Assembly (NCBI GenBank): GCA_045629945.1
Contig: JAZQSE010000009.1
Location: 152,398 to 216,397, forward strand
Origin: UBA1765 sp045629945
GTDB taxonomy: Bacteria; Fibrobacterota; Fibrobacteria; Fibrobacterales; Fibrobacteraceae
Direction: 5' to 3'
DNA length: 64,000 bases
Made by a program: the position numbers and the translations under genes. The notes below the pieces were generated by a model, which was not told the origin of the DNA, did not search any database, and was given only the letters and a program-made list of their open reading frames with translations. This document shows, in pieces, positions 17,495 to 25,750 of this stretch; position 1 is the first letter of the stretch; every line of letters begins with the position of its first letter.

Positions 17495-18550
17495 ATGAAA
17501 TTAAAGAACCTTGAAGAAGTCCTGGATTTATGGAATTCGATGCAGCCTTTGAGCGAGCATGACAAGCAACGCCTGAACAGGCGGTTTACGGTTGATTTCA
17601 ACTATAACAGCAACCATATTGAGGGCAATACTCTCACCTATGGGCAAACCGAACTTTTACTCTTTTTCGGTAAGGTAAACGGCGTTGCTAAATTAAAGGA
17701 TTGCGAAGAGATGAAAGCAAGCGACGTCTGCCTTAAGTTGTCTCTAGGAGAATCCCAAGAAAAAAATTCCCTCACCCAGAACTTTATTCGACAACTACAT
17801 AGAACGCTTCTTCGAGAGGACTACCAAGTTCACTACATTCCTCCCGATGGCACAGCATCATCCTACACGATACACGCAGGCCAATATAAAACAAGACCGA
17901 ATAGCGTTGTCACCCGATATGGAGAAATTTTCACCTATGCATCCCCCGAGGAAACCCCATCATTAATGAACGATTTGGTGGATTGGTACAATGAAGTTGA
18001 ACAAGATGGAACGCTTTCACCCGTTGATTTAGCAGCTCTGTTCCATTATAGGTATATTCGAATTCATCCATTTGAAGAGGGCAACGGAAGAATCGCACGA
18101 CTCATGGTCAATTACATACTCGCAAAACACGGGTATCCGCGGCTCGTTTTCCGCAGTCGTAAAAAGGACGATTATCTTGAAGCGCTTCACGAAACAGATT
18201 TAAACGTGGGGTCTGCTCCGTCCGATGGCGCAAAGGCAACCCTAAAGCAAATTCGCCCCTTTCGGAATTACTTCCGCAAAATGTACACCAGCGAAATTTT
18301 GTACAACATACAGTTTATCACGGAGCAAGGCAAATGGTGGTTTGACGGAGAATGTGTTCAATTCCGCAGCGAGAATTCCAGCAGAATTCTTGAACTTCTC
18401 TTAGACAATCCAAGCATAACATACGCCGCAATCAAAGAAAAAATCGGCATAAATATGTCCGCCATACAAAAACAGCTAAAATCCATGATGGATAAAGGCT
18501 ACATTATCCGAACCGAAAATGGGGAATGGCGCGTGATTATCACCCAGTGA
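17495..18550 (+). CDS. Fic-domain AMP-transferase with N-terminal inhibitory motif
   Basis: 351 residues. The Fic motif HPFEEGNGR (191-199) is intact, including the catalytic His, so it should transfer a nucleotide (usually AMP) to a target protein. The inhibitory motif [S/T]xxxE[G/N] is at the N-terminus (SNHIEG, 39-44), which makes it a class II Fic that restrains itself. The C-terminal 70 residues look like a winged helix (YAAIKEKIGINMSAIQKQLKSM), suggesting DNA binding or autoregulation. It marks the left edge of the accessory island, and its codons look less AT-rich than the core genes. Confidence 0.9.
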   Translation: MKLKNLEEVLDLWNSMQPLSEHDKQRLNRRFTVDFNYNSNHIEGNTLTYGQTELLLFFGKVNGVAKLKDCEEMKASDVCLKLSLGESQEKNSLTQNFIRQLHRTLLREDYQVHYIPPDGTASSYTIHAGQYKTRPNSVVTRYGEIFTYASPEETPSLMNDLVDWYNEVEQDGTLSPVDLAALFHYRYIRIHPFEEGNGRIARLMVNYILAKHGYPRLVFRSRKKDDYLEALHETDLNVGSAPSDGAKATLKQIRPFRNYFRKMYTSEILYNIQFITEQGKWWFDGECVQFRSENSSRILELLLDNPSITYAAIKEKIGINMSAIQKQLKSMMDKGYIIRTENGEWRVIITQ

Positions 18551-18927
18551 TTGAGAGAAGGACCACAGCCCCAGCTTGAGACCTTGATTGTCATCTTTAT
18601 TGGCGAGTTCTAGAATATACTTTTTATTCCCCCTCTAACCGATCCAGAGCATTCCCGAAATAATTCTCTGCCGAATTCTGATAATGTAGCTGCATAGCAA
18701 AACCTCTTGTTTCTACTACGCAATATAAAAGAAGCGCACGACAATTAATGTCGTTCACTTTTTATTCACAAAAATGTTGATAGTTGCAAACTATAGGCGA
18801 CATTTTATGATGTAAAATTTTTTCAGTTGATAGCTGCAATCAGTTGTTTGCAAAATGAAGGGGTATTTCGTTTTTCAAGATTTTATTAGATAAATTACTT
18901 CTCCTAAATTTGATGGAGACTGAAATT
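18551..18927. other. Intergenic region with operator-like repeats
   Basis: No gene seen. It holds the palindrome at 18739-18753 and a direct repeat TTGATAG(T/C)TGCAA at 18777-18789 and 18827-18839, exactly 50 bp apart. The first copy extends into TAGTT-GCA-AACTA. These precede the Rpn-type gene and may be its control region. Confidence 0.4.
18739..18753. promoter_or_regulatory. Palindromic operator candidate, copy A
   Basis: CGACA-ATTAA-TGTCG. Same inverted repeat and spacer length as at 20373-20387 and 27618-27632. It lies 175 nt before the Rpn-type gene. Confidence 0.45.
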
Positions 18928-19815
18928 ATGACAGAAAACTTTCCTCACGATTCCTATGTCCGTTCGGTGTTTAAGGATCCGGCTCGGACTGCGGAATTAT
19001 TGCGACTTGCCGCACGCAAGAACAGCAATCTAGCACAATTTCTTGCGACAGTAAATCTCGACACCCTAAAAGAAATTCCAGGAGCATTTAGCGATGTGGT
19101 TTCATTCGGTTACAACGATCTTGCGTTCACCGTAAAGATTGACAGTAACGAGCCCAAGAAGGCCGAACTTTTTGTCGGAATTATTGAAGAGCACAAAAGC
19201 TACTCCGAATCGGCAATTATTCCCCTGCTTGTAAAGTACTGGTACGAAATCATGGTTCGCGACCAGAAGAATATCCCGACTGTAGCCATAGTCCTTTACA
19301 ACGGCAAGGATTCTTGGAAGATTGGCAAAACGACCATGTTCCCGAACTATCCTGAATATTACCACAAGATCGGTCTTCCGTTCATCCTTGAAGTAGTAGA
19401 CGTCAGTTACATTTTCATCGATGAGGAAATCCCGCACATTTCGCCAAAGATTGCTTTGGCTTTGGTTGCTTTGAAGTATGTTTTTTCGGAAGAAAAACTC
19501 AAAAAATTTCTGAAACCGGCAATCGCCGGACTTAAGTCTCTCCCACGTGAAGAAGCGGAAGACCTTTTGTCAAAAACTTATGTATATTTGAAAAAGTGGT
19601 TCAAGGGCGAAGCCAAGGAGCAGTTCAAAATGGATTTCAAAAAATGCAGCGAAGTTTATGGCTACAAGTCCATTGCCGAAGTTGAAGAGGAAGAACAGGC
19701 CGAAAAACTTCAAGGAATTGCTAAAGCGATGTTTGATGCGGGGAAAATAACTCGTGAAGATGCAATTCAATTTTTCAACATACCTAAAGAGAAAACAGAT
19801 TCCTGGAGCGTCTAA
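18928..19815 (+). CDS. Rpn/YhgA-like PD-(D/E)XK nuclease family protein (Transposase_31)
   Basis: 295 residues from the ATG at 18928, with GGAG 9 nt upstream. In-frame TTG 18910 and ATG 18913 lie upstream without a ribosome site. The order of blocks fits recombination-promoting nuclease family proteins: HDSYVRSVFKDPARTAELLRL, FSDVVSFGYND, an ELFVGIIEEHKS nuclease core and LLVKYWYEIM. The C-terminal helical part ends IAKAMFDAGKITREDAIQFFNIP, a tail often seen in these proteins. They cut DNA in vitro and spread in genomes; some act in phage defence. The higher GC by eye suggests horizontal transfer. Confidence 0.82.
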   Translation: MTENFPHDSYVRSVFKDPARTAELLRLAARKNSNLAQFLATVNLDTLKEIPGAFSDVVSFGYNDLAFTVKIDSNEPKKAELFVGIIEEHKSYSESAIIPLLVKYWYEIMVRDQKNIPTVAIVLYNGKDSWKIGKTTMFPNYPEYYHKIGLPFILEVVDVSYIFIDEEIPHISPKIALALVALKYVFSEEKLKKFLKPAIAGLKSLPREEAEDLLSKTYVYLKKWFKGEAKEQFKMDFKKCSEVYGYKSIAEVEEEEQAEKLQGIAKAMFDAGKITREDAIQFFNIPKEKTDSWSV

Positions 19816-19831
19816 ATTAGCACCCTATTTT

Positions 19832-19853
19832 CTCAATCGCGGTTCAGCAAAAC
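19832..19853 (+). repeat. 22-bp direct repeat, left copy
   Basis: CTCAATCGCGGTTC-A-GCAAAAC. The copy at 26967-26988 differs at one base. The two lie in the same orientation, 7.1 kb apart, around the 20.1-26.8 kb gene cluster. Attachment or insertion scar is possible but unproven. The rest of 19816-20076 is featureless. Confidence 0.5.
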
Positions 19854-20076
19854 TCTGATAGCGAGAGTCGCAGAAACCAAGCTTGCTTGAGTTTATATGA
19901 CCGAGCATGCCGAGCTTCTGCAAAGCTCAAACTTATGTCAAAAACGCGATAACCTTATAAAAACCTCATTTATCAAAGTACGCCGGAATAATCCGTCTGC
20001 AAAATTCTCGCAATCAATGTAAGCCTTGAGCATCAACCGGCACATTGTCTAAACTATGCAAAAAATAGTCGAAAAA

Positions 20077-20334
20077 TTACCTTTTAATTATTTTTAATAA
20101 AGCTACCAAATCCGTGATTACCATCTGAATGATTTTTTCATACAAACACTCCAAGAAAATGCCTGATATGGCAAAAAAATAAAGTATCTTATCCCAGGCA
20201 TCTAAATTGCCCCAATAAATAGGAATACAAACAATTCCTATCAATAATTCTAATGGCAGCATTAGCACCAAAAGAAATCCCAAGGGATCCTTTTTTATTC
20301 TCAGCATCCTATTTTCGGAGTCACTTGTTTTCAT
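20077..20334 (-). CDS. Small two-TM membrane protein
   Basis: 85 residues from the second ATG (20334), which has AGGAG 6 nt upstream; the ATG at 20340 is too close to it. A basic start (RMLRIKKDP) is followed by two hydrophobic helices (FLLVLMLPLELLIGIVCIPIYW and ILYFFAISGIFLECLYEKII) and a basic tail. No family recognised. The palindrome at 20373-20387 sits 39 nt before the start codon, so it may belong to the same regulon as the WYL-regulator locus. Confidence 0.6.
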   Translation of the reverse strand: MKTSDSENRMLRIKKDPLGFLLVLMLPLELLIGIVCIPIYWGNLDAWDKILYFFAISGIFLECLYEKIIQMVITDLVALLKIIKR

Positions 20335-20372
20335 AATCATCTCCTTTTTTTCTTGAAGATAGATTATATTCG

Positions 20373-20387
20373 CGACAATTAGTGTCG
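20373..20387. promoter_or_regulatory. Palindromic operator candidate, copy B
   Basis: CGACA-ATTAG-TGTCG, immediately upstream of the small membrane protein gene (20077-20334, minus). Confidence 0.5.
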
Positions 20388-20400
20388 TTTGACCCTACAA

Positions 20401-20430
20401 AAAAAAGGTAGTCGAAAGACTACCTTTTTA
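20401..20430. terminator. Bidirectional terminator
   Basis: AAAAAGGTAGTC and GACTACCTTTTT pair over GAAA, with A and T runs on the two sides. It ends the minus-strand cluster after 20435. Confidence 0.8.
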
Positions 20431-20434
20431 ACAT

Positions 20435-21118
20435 TTATTTCCACAGGGAGCAAATCTTCTGAATAATTTCTTCCTGTGTTTTTCCTTGCGGATGAGGCAC
20501 GACAATGCAACGATGCGTTCTTCCGGATTCGCCAACTAGAATAAATTCGCCCGTAGATTCATTTTTAGATTTAAGTTGCCCGCGAGGCTCCCAACGTTCA
20601 AAGAATCGACCGACACCTTTTTTCTCACCCTCGTAAACGCCGGTCAAGAAAACAGAAACGCAGGGATCCAGGTCATCCATTTCAGCAAGCAACAACTGGG
20701 CGCATTCATTAATCTGTTCGCTTCTTAAGCCCTGCGTGGTCCCCTGTTTTGCACGAAAATTGATTTTATACAAATCACTCCAATAAAAATCATGGTAAAT
20801 ATTCTCACCAAAAGTTTCTTTTCGTTTTCGTTCAAGAACATGACCAACAACTCTCCAAAATGGAGATTTATTATAATAATAACCTTCTTCTTTTTCTTTT
20901 AACCAATTTAATTCATCATATTCATAATCTTCCACCAATGGAATTCTCACTTGATTAAGACTATTTGCATCTCTGCCAATAAACATCGGAAGTCCCTTCT
21001 TAAAACGACTTCGTAGGCCAACGAAATGTGTCGGCAAAATACCCAAAGCATCGCTATTAGACAGAGTCTTCGCCTTATCGTAAAGGGACTTGTATAATTG
21101 TTGTACTTGTGGAGTCAT
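20435..21118 (-). CDS. Unknown protein, possible distant uracil-DNA-glycosylase fold
   Basis: 227 residues, with AAGGGA 8 nt before the ATG. Soluble, no signal. An early hydrophobic strand ends in a loop (GLPMFIGRDANSL). Aromatic blocks follow (YYYNKSPFWRVVGHVLERKR, DFYWSDLYKINF), then a second strand (DPCVSVFLTGVYEG) and a final strand ending in His-Pro (CIVVPHPQGKTQEE). A strand-loop at the N-terminus and a His near the C-terminus is the layout of the UDG superfamily and resembles the proteins at 22301 and 23741, but the match is weak. Last gene of the island cluster. Confidence 0.55.
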   Translation of the reverse strand: MTPQVQQLYKSLYDKAKTLSNSDALGILPTHFVGLRSRFKKGLPMFIGRDANSLNQVRIPLVEDYEYDELNWLKEKEEGYYYNKSPFWRVVGHVLERKRKETFGENIYHDFYWSDLYKINFRAKQGTTQGLRSEQINECAQLLLAEMDDLDPCVSVFLTGVYEGEKKGVGRFFERWEPRGQLKSKNESTGEFILVGESGRTHRCIVVPHPQGKTQEEIIQKICSLWK

Positions 21119-21154
21119 AGTAAGATTCCCTTATATAGCGGAAGCAATAAGATT

Positions 21155-21183
21155 CTATTCGTATTTTTTTACAATACGAATAG
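21155..21183. repeat. Inverted repeat with 11-bp arms
   Basis: CTATTCGTATT and AATACGAATAG pair perfectly over a 7-nt loop, between the EcsC-like gene and the 227-residue protein gene. No good T run follows on the minus strand, so it may be an mRNA-stabilising or attenuation hairpin rather than a terminator. Confidence 0.55.
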
Positions 21184-21198
21184 TATTCAATTTTATCA

Positions 21199-21963
21199 TT
21201 AGGAGTCTTTATTTTCATCAGCCTCCATAAAAAGTTTTTTGTGTTCATGCAGGAAGATTAAAAATCGATTAGAATCTTTTCCAAATAAGAAACAAGATAG
21301 GCCTCCAGAAATCAAGCCACCAAAAATCGGAATAACCTTTCCAGCAGCCTTCCCTATTTCTTTTTTGCTAATATCTTGACCTCCCTTTATTCCCAGCCAT
21401 TTTGCGATTTCTTTTATGGCACGAAATAAAGCAGTATTTCCCCACTTCAGATGGGCAATACGTTCTGGAGCACCTTTAGCAACAGCTTTTATAAATTGTT
21501 CAACACCTTCCCTAGCTCCGTGACCAATGGCTTCTCGCATTCCAAAAAACATTACAACAAGGGCTTGAGTAGTTTGCTCAGTAGCATTTCCATTTTCATC
21601 ATAAAATTCTGGCATTCCATATAAATAAGCTAGTTCCTGGGCTAACACCAAAAGATGGTATTGATATTGTACAACATCCGCAGGAACGGAAGCAAACATC
21701 CCAAAGCCCCCGGGAAGTCCAGCCAAAAAACTAGTTGTAGTTACAATCTTTTTTCTATAGGAAATACGTTCTTTCGCAATCAGATCCAACGACCCATGCG
21801 ATACTAGCGACCATGGCCTTATATTATCAACATTTTTTAGTTTATCTTTATCACTAACATATGGAAGAAGAACTTCTTGAAGAAATTCCTGACGATGAAT
21901 TTTAGCTCCAGGAATACTTAAGAGCCCATTCATCAATTTAATCGGTAAGTTACCTGCATTCAT
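21199..21963 (-). CDS. EcsC-like family protein
   Basis: 254 residues, with AAGGAG 8 nt upstream. The central block (FLAGLPGGFGMFASVPADVVQYQYHLLVLAQELAYLYG) has the Pro-Gly-Gly, Pro-Ala-Asp and Ala-Tyr-Leu-Tyr-Gly pattern of EcsC-type proteins. A hydrophobic stretch near the C-terminus (KVIPIFGGLISGGLSCFLF) may touch the membrane. EcsC-type proteins have no settled activity and are often found in accessory gene clusters. It lies between the Cys-rich miniprotein and the 227-residue protein in the minus-strand cluster. Confidence 0.6.
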   Translation of the reverse strand: MNAGNLPIKLMNGLLSIPGAKIHRQEFLQEVLLPYVSDKDKLKNVDNIRPWSLVSHGSLDLIAKERISYRKKIVTTTSFLAGLPGGFGMFASVPADVVQYQYHLLVLAQELAYLYGMPEFYDENGNATEQTTQALVVMFFGMREAIGHGAREGVEQFIKAVAKGAPERIAHLKWGNTALFRAIKEIAKWLGIKGGQDISKKEIGKAAGKVIPIFGGLISGGLSCFLFGKDSNRFLIFLHEHKKLFMEADENKDS

Positions 21964-22018
21964 TTCATCATCTCCTTATTGTTTTTTATTACATCAACCA
22001 CAAAAAGACCAAACAACA

Positions 22019-22246
22019 TTATAGGCTTTCCGACAAACAATAATCCTTACATAGGGGACACCATTGCGGCACACCTATTTCACGCAAACGATCATATATA
22101 AATCTTTGATAGACCAAGCCTATGATTTCTTGATCATTTTTCACACAAACGGCTTTTCTATAATGCATATCTTCTGCAAACCAATCTCCCGGAAATATTT
22201 CATAATCAACACTGCAGTATTTACATTCTACACATAAATCTGGCAT
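22019..22246 (-). CDS. Cys-rich miniprotein (possible zinc binder)
   Basis: 75 residues, with GAGG 8 nt before the ATG. Cys pairs lie at both ends: CVECKYC near the start, then CPLCKDYC near the end, plus one Cys in the middle. This layout suggests a zinc-ribbon-like fold that joins its two ends. No family recognised. Part of the minus-strand island cluster. Confidence 0.6.
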   Translation of the reverse strand: MPDLCVECKYCSVDYEIFPGDWFAEDMHYRKAVCVKNDQEIIGLVYQRFIYDRLREIGVPQWCPLCKDYCLSESL

Positions 22247-22300
22247 TATTAAACCTCATTAGATTTTTTCTAGACAAAACACAACTGTTTCGTCCACGTT

Positions 22301-23398
22301 TCAGGGTTCAGAACAATCCTTCATCGCCTTCAAAGCTATCAGAATTTTTGATATTACATCTTCATCCGTAGCATTTGATGCAATCGTACACAATTCAAAA
22401 AGACCGTCACAATTCAAGCTCCTTTTCCTTTCAAAAATATCAAAAGAAGGATTTTTTACAATTTTAATTGTTTCTGAATCCAATTCTTTTCTCGTTGAAA
22501 GCGTCAGAACCGTTTCTCCATTTTCACTCATTGTCACAAGCAAAACTATTGCATTTGAATCACCCGATTTTGAGTTCATCCTATAGCCAATAGAGCGTTC
22601 TCCATACCATTTACTAAATGGTCCAATAAATTTTTTCAATTTATCATCAAAAAATATTGTCTCAACCCGCTTATAAATAGGATTATGTTGTGCAAAGCCT
22701 TCGTCAATATTTCGCTGTCGTACAAGTTCATTCCATTTTTCAATATATTTGCGACGTATATTATACGACGGATGGTTAATAGGGAAGAAAATTGAATTTG
22801 GGTAAAGCTGCTCCTTATTAGCCGGTAACCAATTTTTATACAAATCCTTTTTGCCCCATACTATGACAACATGAGGATTTAATTTATCCATAACCTCACT
22901 AAAGGCCAACCTAGCTTGGCTTACATAATTATCATAATCAGCCATAAGCCAATCATGGCGCCCTGGTCGACAAGCAACTGGTCTTTGGAAAAAATTATAG
23001 AAAGCCAAATTTTTCCAAACATAGTCTGAGCCTTGTTTCGTATAATTGTTTTTTGAATAAACATTTTGCACCAGCATCTTCGCTGTATTTCTATATCCCT
23101 TGAGATATGAATCTTTCGGCAAAGAGATCCATTTAGGAAAATCGTCAAAAGAACTAAAATTTTGGCTATAGCCCTGATCCAAATAAGCCCAAATAACAAC
23201 TTCGTTGGTCCATCCAGAATAATTCTCCATCTCCTTAATTCTACTCGGATCCGTTAAATAATGAGATTCCCCTAAAACAAGAATTTTTGTTTTACACTTG
23301 AAATAACCCTTTCCGATATAAGGCCAATATTTTACATTCTTCGAGTTTTGGAAAAGACGCTCAGTCTCTTTCGTCATTTCGTTATAAACTATACCCAT
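22301..23398 (-). CDS. Uracil-DNA-glycosylase-like protein with extra C-terminal domain
   Basis: 365 residues from the ATG at 23398, with GAGG upstream; a TTG at 23407 is also in frame. Residues 15-225 parallel the protein at 23741: WPYIGKGYFKCKTKILVLGESHYL against FYPYVGKNYANAWHKILVLGESHYG, then RNTAKML, LAFYNFFQ, LNPHVVIVWG and INHPSYN. GES near the start and HPS near the end match UDG motifs A and B. About 135 residues follow with no known family. It may bind or excise a modified base; activity is not shown. Confidence 0.65.
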   Translation of the reverse strand: MGIVYNEMTKETERLFQNSKNVKYWPYIGKGYFKCKTKILVLGESHYLTDPSRIKEMENYSGWTNEVVIWAYLDQGYSQNFSSFDDFPKWISLPKDSYLKGYRNTAKMLVQNVYSKNNYTKQGSDYVWKNLAFYNFFQRPVACRPGRHDWLMADYDNYVSQARLAFSEVMDKLNPHVVIVWGKKDLYKNWLPANKEQLYPNSIFFPINHPSYNIRRKYIEKWNELVRQRNIDEGFAQHNPIYKRVETIFFDDKLKKFIGPFSKWYGERSIGYRMNSKSGDSNAIVLLVTMSENGETVLTLSTRKELDSETIKIVKNPSFDIFERKRSLNCDGLFELCTIASNATDEDVISKILIALKAMKDCSEP

Positions 23399-23740
23399 AA
23401 TGCACAAACCTCATTTAACAATTGACAAGAGAATAAATCACTTGAATCAAGCGTCCTTTAGGAATATAAACAAAAAATTTACTTCTGTGGACAAAAAATC
23501 TTGATTTCCCAAAATCACTAGACCAATTAGCGAATTTAGGCAAAAAGTAGCATTTTCAATCGATTTCACTCCATTCTGTTCGTTCTGACAACGTGAACGG
23601 ACTTCTTAAGCAATGGATCCTGTACTACGGTTCAATCGCCGAAGTGCAGAAGCCCCCCAAGCTTCGCCAAATGGTACTTGACAGTGCGAAAGAACTAGTA
23701 GGGATGTACGAACAGCGGTAGTTTCTCCGTATGGATTTCT
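23399..23740. other. Spacer inside the island cluster
   Basis: A 342-nt gap that splits the minus-strand run. It contains the plus-strand WYL gene remnant at 23554-23721 and otherwise nothing I recognise. Confidence 0.6.
23554..23721 (+). pseudogene. Decayed C-terminus of a WYL-type regulator
   Basis: The frame ending at TAG 23719-23721 reads LLKQWILYYGSIAEVQKPPK then LRQMVLDSAKELVGMYEQR. The WYL regulator at 27682-28707 ends LKQWILSYGNNATVEKPK then ILREMLLDTAKELVKKYER. The two align without gaps of note. Upstream the frame hits a stop at about 23550 and no body of the gene remains. It has no start codon with a ribosome site, and it is a relic of a second copy from a more GC-rich source. Confidence 0.75.
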
Positions 23741-24394
23741 CTACCACCCAAAAAATTTCTTGATTTCAGCAAAACATGCCCGATGGGCATCAATGTTTAT
23801 ACCCATAGACGGATGGTGCATACACCAAATGGGAACAGGCAGAAACCCATTTAATGTGAATAAGTGTAAATTTATGCCCGCACAATTCTTGCTAATCTCA
23901 ACTTGATCACGAGCCTGCGGGAGATACTTCCATTCAAGATTATCCCACCCCCAACCGACAATCAAATCAGGACGCAGAATTTCCATAACCTCGGCAAGGG
24001 CCTTGGCAGACAAAACCTTTAACTCAGCTGTCAAATAACGCTTGTCCGCATGGTCGCCTTCACCAATACTTTTTTGAAAGAAATTATAGAACGCAATCTT
24101 GTCATAAACCTCATGCGGGTTTGCATCACGAACAGAGGTGAGAACATTCGCTGTATTGCGGTGGCACTGCGCCCATTTGGGGAGAGTAGCTCCCTTGTCG
24201 TAGTTTTCCAGAAAATCATTCTCAACAACCTCACGAGTCCACTCGTGATAGCCGTTGTTAGATTGAGGACCGTAATGCGACTCGCCTAACACTAGGATTT
24301 TGTGCCATGCATTCGCATAATTCTTACCCACGTATGGGTAGAAGTTGATGTATTGAGATGACCTAATTTGATTCTCAAAAGATGTGTTAGACAT
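23741..24394 (-). CDS. Uracil-DNA-glycosylase-like protein
   Basis: 217 residues. N-terminal strand and loop KILVLGESHYGPQ, central FYNFFQKSIGEGDHADKRYL, then ILRPDLIVGWGWDNLEW and a near-terminal HHPSMGIN. GES and HPS with this spacing match motifs A and B of UDG-superfamily proteins. It is a paralogue of the first 225 residues of the product at 22301. Codons look less AT-rich than in core genes. The start has AGGTAG upstream, and it follows the 268-residue gene by 12 nt, so it is probably in the same transcript. Confidence 0.68.
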   Translation of the reverse strand: MSNTSFENQIRSSQYINFYPYVGKNYANAWHKILVLGESHYGPQSNNGYHEWTREVVENDFLENYDKGATLPKWAQCHRNTANVLTSVRDANPHEVYDKIAFYNFFQKSIGEGDHADKRYLTAELKVLSAKALAEVMEILRPDLIVGWGWDNLEWKYLPQARDQVEISKNCAGINLHLFTLNGFLPVPIWCMHHPSMGINIDAHRACFAEIKKFFGW

Positions 24395-24406
24395 AAAACA
24401 AACTAC

Positions 24407-25213
24407 CTACATTTCATAATTGAAGAATTCCATTTCTAAACTCACTATTTGCGTTTTTAGAATTTTTTGAGTTCTTTCCAAATCTAATCCATTTGGAATA
24501 AGCGAGGAAGCAGGAGAGGGAATTTTCAATACGCTCGCTAATGGTCCTAAATTAATTGACAAATTAAATTTTGACTCATATTGGGACAGATACGTATATT
24601 TAGTCGTTCTTTTGCGCAACATTCCGGAACCTGGTTCTCTTGCCCGCAAAAGATTCTGAACATCATTCGCATAAAAAAGTTGATGATCCTTTGCATATGT
24701 TTCCGCTTGGTGATAAACATCTATATACCTGTCTTTTGTCATCCCAGAAATCGGGTCATATTCCTCCGACTCAAAAAAACTTTCTGCATCCAAATTCGCT
24801 GTTTTTAAATCTGCTTCTAGTTCTAAGCCACCTGTAGACTTCAACTTTGTGTCTGTTGTTATTTTTTCCGTTTTGACTTGCTTAAGTTCAAACTTTTTCA
24901 AACCGAGTAAATGGGCAACTCTTTTATAGTGGTTAAATCTTTGTAACTCAATCTGTCTTACCGCTTCTGAATCAGCAATGAAAAATTTATTTTTTTCAAA
25001 CGGATCTCGAATATAGGTAACATTTTCCCGAGGAGAAATATTTCTTCCATTACTTTCTGTAAAAATAAGATCATCAGGAATATTTTCTAGAGCGGCAATG
25101 CAAATGGATTCTAAATTGGCATTTTTACTCGCATTGGCCCACTGATAGTTTATTGACTTTTCGGGAGTTACAATGCAAAGCATCTCTGCTTGATCTAAAG
25201 TTGTTGTATTCAT
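24407..25213 (-). CDS. Unknown protein in the GTPase cluster
   Basis: 268 residues, with AAGGAG 7 nt before the ATG. Mixed alpha/beta, no signal peptide or TM helix. A strongly charged helical middle (FELKQVKTEKITTDTKLKSTGGLELEADLK) is followed by YHQAETYAKDHQLFYANDVQNLLRAREPGSG, a Lys/Arg-rich block and LNLGPLASVLKIPSP-type sequence. No family recognised. It lies 11 nt after the tail-anchored protein gene and 12 nt before the UDG-like gene, so it is likely a partner of the GTPase module. Confidence 0.6.
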   Translation of the reverse strand: MNTTTLDQAEMLCIVTPEKSINYQWANASKNANLESICIAALENIPDDLIFTESNGRNISPRENVTYIRDPFEKNKFFIADSEAVRQIELQRFNHYKRVAHLLGLKKFELKQVKTEKITTDTKLKSTGGLELEADLKTANLDAESFFESEEYDPISGMTKDRYIDVYHQAETYAKDHQLFYANDVQNLLRAREPGSGMLRKRTTKYTYLSQYESKFNLSINLGPLASVLKIPSPASSLIPNGLDLERTQKILKTQIVSLEMEFFNYEM

Positions 25214-25224
25214 TTAAACGCTCC

Positions 25225-25749
25225 TTAATGAAATAAGACAATAAGAAAAAAAATCAAAAATGCTGTTATAGCAACCCATGCTCTAGGATTCTTTTTTAAC
25301 ACCGATAAAATTTTTTCAATTGAATAAACTCTGTATTCGGAATCTTTCTGTTGTGCAATCACACACACATCTTCAAGTTTTTTAATATTGAAAAACGTTT
25401 CATCAATGCCTGCAGATTTGAAGATATCATTCATCTCATTTGGCAATCTATTAATGTATTTTTTATAATCATCATTTGGACTAAATTCTTTCAATAATGA
25501 GAATGGGATATTTCGTCCAGCCTCATCCTTTTCAGAAATCACCCCTTTTAATAAGATGCAAATGCGATTTGACTTACCTAGAAATTTGTTCAGCGAAAAT
25601 AACTGATTTTTCGCTAAAGATATTTCTTTTAAAGATGCTACTTCATGTAATTTTGAGGCTACCGTAGTTGCGGATATCTTAATTCGATTCTCCAACGCAA
25701 TGGTGTTCCCATCATCATCATTTTTCTGAATCCAAAAATATTCAGCCAT
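25225..25749 (-). CDS. Tail-anchored membrane protein of the GTPase cluster
   Basis: 174 residues from the ATG at 25749, with GGAG 9 nt upstream. A GTG at 25764 is in frame but lies inside the GTPase gene. The cytosolic part is about 150 residues (KEFSPNDDYKKYINRLPNEM, FFNIKKLEDVCVIAQQKDSEYRVYSIEKIL). One TM helix ends the protein (AWVAITAFLIFFLIVLFH), so it should be C-tail anchored with its bulk in the cytosol. It starts 1 nt after the GTPase stop, which implies coupled translation and a possible membrane receptor role. No family recognised. Confidence 0.6.
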   Translation of the reverse strand: MAEYFWIQKNDDDGNTIALENRIKISATTVASKLHEVASLKEISLAKNQLFSLNKFLGKSNRICILLKGVISEKDEAGRNIPFSLLKEFSPNDDYKKYINRLPNEMNDIFKSAGIDETFFNIKKLEDVCVIAQQKDSEYRVYSIEKILSVLKKNPRAWVAITAFLIFFLIVLFH

Positions 25750-25750
25750 T

